Shown piece after piece: positions 1-7,203 of a stretch of DNA of 50,118 nucleotides; position 1 is the first letter of the stretch; every line of letters starts with the position of its first letter. The position numbers were made by a program, and so were the translations under genes. Under the pieces are notes generated by a model. That model saw nothing but the letters and a program-made list of their open reading frames with translations, had not been told where the DNA came from and made no database searches. This stretch comes from Ignavibacterium sp037440165. GTDB lineage: Bacteria; Bacteroidota; Ignavibacteria; Ignavibacteriales; Ignavibacteriaceae. The stretch covers positions 1 to 50,118 of the forward strand of contig NZ_JBBIUQ010000021.1 of assembly GCF_037440165.1 (NCBI RefSeq). The letters are read 5' to 3'.

Positions 1-180
1 ATAAATATCTTTTCTACCCATTCGGTCAAGGCAAGCCTTGACCCTACAAATTTTTTCAATATCGTGTGAATTCATTGTAGGGGAAGGGCTTGCCCTTCCC
101 GTTTAATAAATATCTTTTCTACTCATTCGGTCAAGGCAAGCCTTGACCCTACAAAGTCATTCGGTTAAGGTAAACCTCGT
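1..180. repeat. REP/BIME array, left part (upstream of RAYT stop)
   Basis: Tandem palindromic repeats. Intact palindromes sit at 24-43 and 129-148 (GGTCAAGGCAAGCCTTGACC, followed by CTAC) and in opposite orientation at 76-100 (GTAG followed by a GGGAAGGGCTTGCCCTTCCC-type palindrome). A degenerate copy lies at about 161-185, directly against the transposase stop codon. The period between like palindromes is 105 bp. The GTAG tetranucleotide at the palindrome foot is the hallmark of REP elements recognised by RAYT enzymes. The array runs off the left edge of the window. Confidence 0.9.
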
Positions 181-186
181 CCCGCT

Positions 187-681
187 TTATAAATCTAAAT
201 TGTTGGGATTATTCTTTTCAATTTCCCACCGCAATGGATTTTGCTCTATATACTGTCTTATATAAAACAACTCTTTCTCATCTCTGATTATTCTATCATA
301 AAAACTTCTTTGCCACTTAAAATCTTTTATTCCGAGTTTATGAATTGTTATCGTTGTCAAAGATTTGAAACCTCCAATAACATTTGAAATAGTAACGCTT
401 TGATTATTTTCATTGCTCAGAATAAATATTCCGTGAAAGTGGTTTGGCATAATAACATAATAATCTATTTCGATTTGTTTATATCGTTCTGGTAAGGATA
501 GTAATATCTTTTCGACTTCTTTTCCGTAGGTATTTAATTTCATTTTCTCATTCTCAACATCGCCAAAAATCATTTTGTTATTCTGAACACAAATCGTAAT
601 AAAGTAATACCCATTGTTTGAATAATCGAATTCTTTTAATCTAGTCGGTTTTCTAACCGGATAATTTTTCTTGCTGTTCAT
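187..681 (-). CDS. rayT: REP-associated tyrosine transposase (RAYT, Y1_Tnp/IS200-like)
   Basis: A single-domain Y1 transposase of 164 residues, within the usual RAYT length. The HUH metal-binding motif is visible as P-N-H81-F-H83-G. The probable catalytic tyrosine is Y128 in W-Q-R-S-F-Y-D-R-I-I-R. The family nicks single-stranded DNA at REP palindromes. Unlike a true IS200 copy it has no tnpB partner. It is instead flanked on both sides by REP palindromes: the first begins about 13 bp upstream of the start codon, and a degenerate one abuts the stop. Gene and repeats therefore form one REP/RAYT unit. The frame is intact with both motifs, so it is probably active or only recently inactive. It is a housekeeping-type mobiliser of REPs rather than a conventional insertion sequence. 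Confidence 0.92.
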   Translation of the reverse strand: MNSKKNYPVRKPTRLKEFDYSNNGYYFITICVQNNKMIFGDVENEKMKLNTYGKEVEKILLSLPERYKQIEIDYYVIMPNHFHGIFILSNENNQSVTISNVIGGFKSLTTITIHKLGIKDFKWQRSFYDRIIRDEKELFYIRQYIEQNPLRWEIEKNNPNNLDL

Positions 682-693
682 ATTATGTTATGT

Positions 694-1047
694 TGTAGGG
701 GAAGGGCTTGCCCTTCCCGTTTAATAAATATCTTTTCTACTCATTCGGTCAAGGCAAGCCTTGACCCTACAAATTTTTTCAATATCGTGTGAATTCATTG
801 TAGGGGAAGGGCTTGCCCTTCCCGTTTAATAAATATCTTTTCTACTTATTCGGTCAAGGCAAGCCTTGACCCTACAAATTTTTTCAATATCGTGTGAATT
901 CATTGTAGGGGAAGGGCTTGCCCTTCCCGTTTAATAAATATCTTTTCTACCCATTCGGTCAAGGCAAGCCTTGACCCTACAAAATGTTTTTCCAATTTTT
1001 TATTAATACAATTAAATTCATACGGTCGGGGCAAGCCCCGACCCTAC
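694..1047. repeat. REP/BIME array, right part (between protease stop and RAYT start)
   Basis: Three GTAG-headed palindromes (694-718, 799-823, 904-928) alternate with three inverted partners followed by CTAC (747-766, 852-871, 957-976). Like palindromes are exactly 105 bp apart, so this is a tandem BIME. A seventh palindrome at 1024-1043 has the variant arms GGTCGGGGCAAGCCCCGACC and again CTAC at its foot. It ends a few bases before the stop codon of the protease gene at 1050. No coding potential is seen in these 368 bases. Confidence 0.92.
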
Positions 1048-1049
1048 TT

Positions 1050-3155
1050 TTATTTTAATAACATCATCGATTTTGTTTCTGAATAATTTGGTGTTGATAA
1101 TCTGTAAAAATAAATTCCGCTGGAAAGTTCTGACGCATCTAATTCAATTTCGTAAAAGCCTGGAGATAATTTTTCATCAACCAATGTTCTGATTTTATTT
1201 CCGAGAATGTCGTAAACTTTTAGCTTTATATAATTGTAATTCTGATCCGTCAGTTGACGGATGTCGAAGGTGGCCCCATTATTGTCATCCTTCGATGAAC
1301 TCAGGATGATATTGGGGATTTGAAATCTTATTCTTGTTGTTGGATTAAATGGATTCGGATGATTCTGATATAATACAAAATCTTTTGGCTGTGTTAAATC
1401 TATTTCATTTTCGACTTCAGTCAGATTATCAAATCTTCCTGCTCCTAATAAATATTTTATGTTGAAATTTGTTAGTGAAAACCGAACATCATTCATTGCA
1501 ACAACTTGTCTTGGACCAATGCTGCTGCTTGCTCTGTAAGTTGATGAATCTACTTTTGTTGTTGATCGTGCATCAACAATAATAAAAGGCATTGTGACGA
1601 CGCTGCTTACACTTTTATCACTTGAAGAAATCTTTATTCTGTCATTGCCATTAAGATAAAGACCAACTCGGTTTCTGCTTCTCATCATCCCCCACAATAC
1701 TGCGCTGGTTCTGTTTTCATAAAATTCTGAGTTATCAAAAATCAGGGGCTGAAATACAAACTCACCGAAAATGTTCAATCCATTGTTGAGAGACATTTTA
1801 CCACGATATGATGCGTATAAATCAGTATCAGTGTTACCAACATATTTTTGTCCGGAAATTTTTCCTGCATTACCAAAAAAGAAAATTGGTTTGCTTGACG
1901 TAACAGATGATTGAAATGCATCGGGTAAAAGATTTCCTGTTTGATTTAAGTAAGAAAGAACATTTAATGAATCGCCTGCAATTACAAAACAAGTTGCTGA
2001 ATTAATTTTATCAGCATCGCTTTGAGAGTTAAGACTTGAAGATGTAATGCTTATAACTTCATAGTTATAATTGTTTGTGCTCAGATAATTTATAATTAAT
2101 GAGAGTGATGAACTGAATCCAGGATGCGAAATAACTGCAACATTACTGCAGTTAACATTAGTTAAATAATCAGAAAGATTTGTATTCAACTGAGCAGAAA
2201 TGTTATTGCTTCCTGTCAGATAAAAATCAGTAAGTGGGAATTGCCAGACTCTGTTAGTATCAACATCTTTTGCAGAAGATGGAATAAAAACAATTTCTTT
2301 CGTGTTGAAATTAAATTTCCATCCCTTAATTAATAAGTGTGATTTAAGATTTTCAATTGTGTATTTGCCAGAAGAGTAAGTTGAATATTTTGTCAAATCA
2401 TCTTTATAAAAAATTGAAACTGCACCGCTTCCCATCACCTCGCCAATTCCATCCGGATAAATGCAGACTGCAGTCCTGTCATCAATGCCAGCAGCAATTA
2501 AATCTCTTCCTGCGCTAAAGTGTTGATTATATAACATCGCAATCAATCTTCCGTGTCTGCCGCGTTCAATGAAGTGTGTATCAAACAAAACATTTGGAAC
2601 GAGCTTCAAAAAATTATTTTCAAATTTCATTCGGCTGTAGAAAGGATTTTGAAGAGCTTCATCGGGATAAGCAGAACCATTCTGCGCACTGAAATCAACT
2701 TCACCAAGAACCGCGGCACCCGCACTTGTTCCAGCAATAACTCCACCACTGTTAAACACATATTGAATGGCTGAATCAACTTTAGTTCCTTTCCATAAGC
2801 GAATGTAATCCCACTGATCACCACCGCGAATAAATATAGCTTTAGCAGTAATCAATTCATCATAAGTTGATTGAAGATTAGCCGCAAATGATGTTGCAAT
2901 AGTTTTGTTGTAAGCAGTATCTGCACCAAGCGACATAAAATAATTTGGAAGCCAGCTTGTCGCATCCGCAACATCAATTATAATAATTTTACCGCTGTCA
3001 GCTTTCTGAACTATCCAACTATAAGGTGCATCACTCCAATCACCATAATTTTCTGATCCACCGCCAATTGCACAGGTATAGCCTTGGGCAAAAAGAGCAA
3101 GATTAAGAGAAAGCGAAAAAGTAAGGGTAAGAAAAAAGATTTTTTTTATAATCAT
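1050..3155 (-). CDS. Secreted cyanophycinase-like S51 serine protease with T9SS type A sorting domain
   Basis: A 701-residue exported protein. Residues 1-23 are a signal peptide. Residues about 27-300 are peptidase family S51: G-G-D-Q at 111-114, the nucleophile elbow G-T-S144-A-G-A, and D-T-H194-F-I-E-R-G-R, which matches the cyanophycinase D-Q-H-F..R block. A second domain of unknown fold follows (about 310-600). The last ~85 residues are a T9SS sorting domain (Q-N-H-P-N-P-F-N-P, ending S-M-M-L-L-K), so the enzyme is probably exported across the outer membrane. Cyanophycinases hydrolyse the Asp-Arg polymer to beta-Asp-Arg, but other acidic-peptide substrates are possible. The sorting domain carries a ~25-residue insertion encoded by palindromic DNA (1241-1310). 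Gene order makes it the last gene of the RpiR-TonB-PorV string. Confidence 0.85.
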   Translation of the reverse strand: MIIKKIFFLTLTFSLSLNLALFAQGYTCAIGGGSENYGDWSDAPYSWIVQKADSGKIIIIDVADATSWLPNYFMSLGADTAYNKTIATSFAANLQSTYDELITAKAIFIRGGDQWDYIRLWKGTKVDSAIQYVFNSGGVIAGTSAGAAVLGEVDFSAQNGSAYPDEALQNPFYSRMKFENNFLKLVPNVLFDTHFIERGRHGRLIAMLYNQHFSAGRDLIAAGIDDRTAVCIYPDGIGEVMGSGAVSIFYKDDLTKYSTYSSGKYTIENLKSHLLIKGWKFNFNTKEIVFIPSSAKDVDTNRVWQFPLTDFYLTGSNNISAQLNTNLSDYLTNVNCSNVAVISHPGFSSSLSLIINYLSTNNYNYEVISITSSSLNSQSDADKINSATCFVIAGDSLNVLSYLNQTGNLLPDAFQSSVTSSKPIFFFGNAGKISGQKYVGNTDTDLYASYRGKMSLNNGLNIFGEFVFQPLIFDNSEFYENRTSAVLWGMMRSRNRVGLYLNGNDRIKISSSDKSVSSVVTMPFIIVDARSTTKVDSSTYRASSSIGPRQVVAMNDVRFSLTNFNIKYLLGAGRFDNLTEVENEIDLTQPKDFVLYQNHPNPFNPTTRIRFQIPNIILSSSKDDNNGATFDIRQLTDQNYNYIKLKVYDILGNKIRTLVDEKLSPGFYEIELDASELSSGIYFYRLSTPNYSETKSMMLLK
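1241..1310. repeat. Intragenic palindromic element inside T9SS domain codons
   Basis: Within the protease gene, an 8-bp-stem palindrome (ATCCGTCA/TGACGGAT, 1245-1262) is followed by a second stem-loop (TCATCCT at 1285-1291 with AGGATGA at 1303-1309). TCGAAGG (1264-1270) can also pair with CCTTCGA (1289-1295). The element keeps frame and encodes a hydrophilic stretch, absent from the three other sorting domains of this window, just before the K-V-Y-D-I-L-G strand. Confidence 0.6.
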
Positions 3156-3204
3156 ATAAAATTTGATTTTTTTTCAGACCAGTTTCAAAACAAACAAATT
3201 ATTT

Positions 3205-3387
3205 TTAGGAGGGGAAGGGCTTGCCCTTCCCGCTAACTAATATTTAGCTAAATTAATTCGGTTGAGGCAAGCCTCAACCCTACAAATTTTATCAATATTG
3301 TATCAAATTTTCGTAGGGGAGGGGCTCGCCCCTCCCATTTGATAATATCTTTGCTATTCATTCGGTCGGGGCAAGCCCCGACCCTAC
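3205..3387. repeat. Second, diverged REP/BIME cluster
   Basis: Four palindromes with changed but still self-complementary arms lie between the protease and the PorV-like gene. They are 3211-3231 (GGGAAGGGCTTGCCCTTCCC, foot GTAG lost), 3260-3279 (GGTTGAGGCAAGCCTCAACC, CTAC foot), 3312-3336 (GTAG foot, arms GGGAGGGG/CCCCTCCC) and 3364-3383 (GGTCGGGGCAAGCCCCGACC, CTAC foot). Spacers resemble those of the first array, with more substitutions, suggesting an older insertion. Confidence 0.88.
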
Positions 3388-4380
3388 TTACATTGTCAGC
3401 TTAAGTGATATTCTGTGAACACTTGGTAATAAATCATAAACTGAATATGAATAATCAAAATAAACAAATGTATCAGCGAAAGGCACATTTGCGCCAGCAC
3501 CGAAACTAAACTTTTGGTCATCGTAATTCAGTTTGTATCCGCCTCGAAGATATAATCTGTCAAAGAAAGTAATCTCACTTCCGAAATGAACTCTCTCTGT
3601 CGCATCATTCGGATGAGTTGCATCAATTCCACCGCGAATTTTCATAAAGTCTATCTGATAAATATCGAATCCGATTCCAACCTGAAAATGAAGCGGTAAA
3701 GGATATTCATCTGTTTTTAATCTTGCAGGAGTTAATCTGCTAATCGGAAAGTTCGGATCTTTCAGATGAACAACATCCAGATCAGGACCATCGAACATCA
3801 TATCTCCACCGAAGTTAGTCATACTCATTGCAATTGTAAGATTCTGAAAATCGATCAGATATTGAGTTCCGATATCGAAAGCAAAACCGATTGCTGTTTC
3901 ATTCCAGATTTGCTGATGAACATATTTTACAGTAAGACCAACATTAAATCTATCAGTAAGATATTTTGCATAAGTAATTCCAAGTGCAAGATCGCCTGCA
4001 TCAAAATATCTTCCTGTACCATTAGGATTTTCTTCAGTTGTTATTTCCATTTTACCAGTCGTGAAGACAATCATACTTGCACCAAGTGATCCAAAATCTC
4101 CTGCGTTGTAAACTACCGAAGCAGCATTAAGGTCAAACATATCAAACCACTTTGCATAAGAGAAAAACACTTCGATGTTTTTTACTTTTACAATTCCTGC
4201 AGGATTATAAAAAACTGAACCGGCATCATCAGCTAATCCAACTATTGCATTGCCTAACGCTTCTGCTTTTGCACTAACTGGAATCTGAAGGAATTGTGCA
4301 CCGCTTGTTCCGAGATTTGGATTCTGTGCAAAGCTGATAGATGAAGCGATCAAACAAATTATTAATAAAACCTTTTTCAT
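3388..4380 (-). CDS. PorV/PorQ-family outer membrane beta-barrel protein
   Basis: A 330-residue protein with an N-terminal signal peptide ending about residue 18 (S-I-S-F-A-Q). The start of the mature protein (G-T-S-G-A-Q-F-L-Q-I-P) and the A-E-A-L-G-N-A..D-D-A-G-S-V-F-Y-N-P-A-G motif are typical of the PorV/PorQ (UPF0164) family. Alternating hydrophobic strands fill the rest, with an aromatic C-terminus. In Bacteroidota, PorV is the T9SS outer-membrane shuttle, and many paralogues in this group sit beside individual cargo genes. Here it lies directly between a large secreted protein and a T9SS-targeted protease, so a cargo-specific export role is a reasonable inference, but not shown. Confidence 0.85.
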   Translation of the reverse strand: MKKVLLIICLIASSISFAQNPNLGTSGAQFLQIPVSAKAEALGNAIVGLADDAGSVFYNPAGIVKVKNIEVFFSYAKWFDMFDLNAASVVYNAGDFGSLGASMIVFTTGKMEITTEENPNGTGRYFDAGDLALGITYAKYLTDRFNVGLTVKYVHQQIWNETAIGFAFDIGTQYLIDFQNLTIAMSMTNFGGDMMFDGPDLDVVHLKDPNFPISRLTPARLKTDEYPLPLHFQVGIGFDIYQIDFMKIRGGIDATHPNDATERVHFGSEITFFDRLYLRGGYKLNYDDQKFSFGAGANVPFADTFVYFDYSYSVYDLLPSVHRISLKLTM

Positions 4381-4417
4381 TTTAATTCTCCTGAATGAGT
4401 AAATGATTTAAGAATCA

Positions 4418-7180
4418 TTACTTAATTATTGCAAATCGTTCTTTGTATTCAATGTCACCTGATTTCACAACATAGATATAAACGCCAGGCGCAATTTCTC
4501 TTCCGCCTTCTGCACGTAAGTCCCAGGTTTCAGTTCCGTTATTAGAATTATGATGAATTGTTTTTACAAGGTCTGCATCAACTGTGAAAATATAAATTGT
4601 ACATTCTGGTGGAAGGTTCACAAACTGAATTTGCCTGAGCGGTTCTCTTCTCAATTCACCGAACTCCGGTTCATACAATGATGAAGCAACATAAGGATTC
4701 GGAACAACTCTAATGCGATTAATATTTTCTCTGATAACTTCTGTTCTTACTGATGAACCCCTAATCTTGAAGGAATAAAGATCTTTCACATTTGGTTCAA
4801 TTGGTTTTATCACTTCAACTGAAAATCTGTTCCCAGCTGATGGAACTGCGTTTGCAGGAAACTGTACTCGTCCCTGAATTCCACTGAATGAAAATGTTCC
4901 AAGATTAAAAACAGTATCTGCAGCAACAATTGTATCTGCCGGAGTATTATTGTTTGTAACATTAATAATTATAAAAGAAATTCCATCCGAAACACCATTT
5001 CCAATAACATTAACAAAATAGAGAGATTGCTGTATAAGAGTTTCAGCTGAAACAGTGAAGTCAATAATCAGATTATCAGTTCCACCGATTCTTGAAACAC
5101 TCTTTATTATTTCAGGTTTGTTGAGTGAGAAGATAACTCCGTCTGTAGTTGCATTTATTTGATTGAGATTAAATGGTCTTTTTACCACGAGTGAGTCAGA
5201 CAAATTTTTAACAACATTCACAGCATAAGATACAGTGAATAAATCACCCTGTTCAGGTCTTTCATCTGCAGTAGCACCAGGAGCATCAGTAAATCTAACT
5301 CTTAAACCATGACCTGTAATGATAACTTCTCTTCCGCCGCTTGGGTAATTATATCCTGCTCTGATAATTTCTCCAGTAGAAAGATTAATTAAATCAAAAT
5401 TGTTCGCTGAGTTAAATCTGAATCCATACTTTAGCGTTTTTGTTTGATTGGAATCAGAAATAGTTATTGTAACCTGAGTTTTGGGATTTCCTTCTTCAAC
5501 TTTTGCAACATAAGAGAAAGAAATTTTATACTCTCCGCCTGCAAGTTCTTCTTTATCAACTGGTGATACACTTAAATCATAATTCGAACTTCCATTTAAT
5601 TGCTGAATGTCATAACCTGAAACTGCTTCTCTTCCAATAGCATTAGATCTTGGAGTAACTGAAATTGTGTTTTTTGCATCAAGATTATTTCCGATTGGAC
5701 TTTCAAGACTTTCAATGATTTCAGAAGCACGATCAAAAGCTGTAATAGAGTACCAGTATTCAAATCCATTTAATACAGTTGTATCACTGAAACTGTATTG
5801 AATTCCAACATCTTCACCAATACCATTTTTAATATCGAATTGTGCAATCTTATCCCAGTTAATTCCCTTGTCTCTGCTACTATAAATTCTATAACCTTCA
5901 AAGTCATATTCACCGGAAGAAGCGTCTGGAATTCTTTCTGCAATATCATCCCAGTAAAGAACAGTAGAGCGGTCACCGGCAGAACCGAAAAGATTTGGTC
6001 TCTCGGGTGGCTTTGGTAAATTGAAATTTGCATCAGCAGTTTGCTGGGCTGTTGTTGCTGCAGCGAACATTTCATCTAAAGTTTCACCTGCAACAAATGC
6101 CATTATAAATGTAAGAGTATCTCCACGATTTAATCTGTAAGGTCCGGAGGATAAAGTTGCAACAATATCCAGACCTGATGCTGGAATTGTTGATGGGTCA
6201 TCATAGTGAAGATTTGTATTGTTTCCAATGTGAAAATATCTTGGACCGAGTGATGAATTATATAGTGAAGGACTGCTTGACATAATTCCATACTGAACAG
6301 AATCAATATCAAGATCATCATCATACAGATTATAATGCATATCTGTAAGTCCCAGCATTTGTCCATTCACCACAGGAGTTTTTAATAATGCAACTCCGAA
6401 GAAACCAGTTTTTCCTCCGGGCCATTCTGAAGAAACACCATCATCATAAAAGTAAACGAGATTTCTTTCTTTAATGAAATCAATTTTGTCATCACCATAT
6501 TCGGGAACACCGCCGCTAACATTACCAACATCAATATCGCTGTAGAGACCAAAGTAGAGACTATCAAGATCGCGCGGACCGTTGTTTGTGATTTCAAATT
6601 TGTAGAAGAGAATATTTTTAGCAAATTTAACTCCGAATGCATAACCGGTTTGAGCAACCTGAAGTCCTAATACTTCACGCGAATTGTTACTATCTGAATA
6701 AACACAATAACTATCCTGATCAGAAAGGAAGATATTATTTCCGTTTACATCTTTAACAGGCCAGCCATTTACCGGATGCCATGTTTGTGGATTATCACTG
6801 AACGCCACTTGCGCTAAATCAGGATTATGATAATCTCCAACTGCTTCCCATTCTTCGTTTGTTGTATGCAATCCCTGAACAACATTTCCGGGAATTCCAA
6901 CCCAAGGATTAACTCGATAGATATAATGCTTTGTGCTATTGATTGGAAACTCTCCCGAAGGACCTTGTGTAATTCTTCTTGGATAAAGTTTTCCGCGGTT
7001 TTCAAAAAACAATCCGATATTGCTTACGTTATGAATTCCAGCAGCTCGATCAATTATTCCAAAAGTTTTTTCGAGACTGCTTTTGGGAATCTGTTCATCA
7101 ATTGCTTTTTTGTTTTGTGAATGAACCGCATTTGAAAATATTATTAACACAGTTAGGATGATGACTTTTTTCATCTTCAA
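4418..7180 (-). CDS. Large secreted fibronectin-III-containing protein with T9SS-like C-terminus
   Basis: A 920-residue protein with a signal peptide (residues 1-21). No enzyme motif is recognised. Residues about 395-510 look like a fibronectin type III module (Y-W-D-D-I-A-E..F-E-G-Y-R-I-Y-S-S..Y-W-Y-S-I-T-A-F-D). The last ~95 residues start with R-V-V-P-N-P-Y-V and end in G-V-Y-I-Y-V-V-K-S-G..F-A-I-I-K, a beta-sandwich like the T9SS sorting or FlgD-Ig fold. Its place between the TonB receptor and the PorV-like barrel suggests a surface-exposed partner, comparable to a SusD-like or adhesin role by position only. No SusD homology is visible. Confidence 0.7.
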   Translation of the reverse strand: MKMKKVIILTVLIIFSNAVHSQNKKAIDEQIPKSSLEKTFGIIDRAAGIHNVSNIGLFFENRGKLYPRRITQGPSGEFPINSTKHYIYRVNPWVGIPGNVVQGLHTTNEEWEAVGDYHNPDLAQVAFSDNPQTWHPVNGWPVKDVNGNNIFLSDQDSYCVYSDSNNSREVLGLQVAQTGYAFGVKFAKNILFYKFEITNNGPRDLDSLYFGLYSDIDVGNVSGGVPEYGDDKIDFIKERNLVYFYDDGVSSEWPGGKTGFFGVALLKTPVVNGQMLGLTDMHYNLYDDDLDIDSVQYGIMSSSPSLYNSSLGPRYFHIGNNTNLHYDDPSTIPASGLDIVATLSSGPYRLNRGDTLTFIMAFVAGETLDEMFAAATTAQQTADANFNLPKPPERPNLFGSAGDRSTVLYWDDIAERIPDASSGEYDFEGYRIYSSRDKGINWDKIAQFDIKNGIGEDVGIQYSFSDTTVLNGFEYWYSITAFDRASEIIESLESPIGNNLDAKNTISVTPRSNAIGREAVSGYDIQQLNGSSNYDLSVSPVDKEELAGGEYKISFSYVAKVEEGNPKTQVTITISDSNQTKTLKYGFRFNSANNFDLINLSTGEIIRAGYNYPSGGREVIITGHGLRVRFTDAPGATADERPEQGDLFTVSYAVNVVKNLSDSLVVKRPFNLNQINATTDGVIFSLNKPEIIKSVSRIGGTDNLIIDFTVSAETLIQQSLYFVNVIGNGVSDGISFIIINVTNNNTPADTIVAADTVFNLGTFSFSGIQGRVQFPANAVPSAGNRFSVEVIKPIEPNVKDLYSFKIRGSSVRTEVIRENINRIRVVPNPYVASSLYEPEFGELRREPLRQIQFVNLPPECTIYIFTVDADLVKTIHHNSNNGTETWDLRAEGGREIAPGVYIYVVKSGDIEYKERFAIIK

Positions 7181-7203
7181 ATTCCTTTTGATTTATATAT
7201 TTC

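Noticed and set aside
1..1047. CRISPR array suggested by regular repeats
   Set aside because: The spacers between palindromes are themselves repeated, the unit is 105 bp with alternating inverted palindromes, and there are no cas genes. REP/BIME explains it better.
4418..7180. SusD-like lipoprotein partner of the TonB receptor
   Set aside because: No lipobox or TPR-like SusD helices; the sequence is beta-rich with FN3 and a T9SS-like end.
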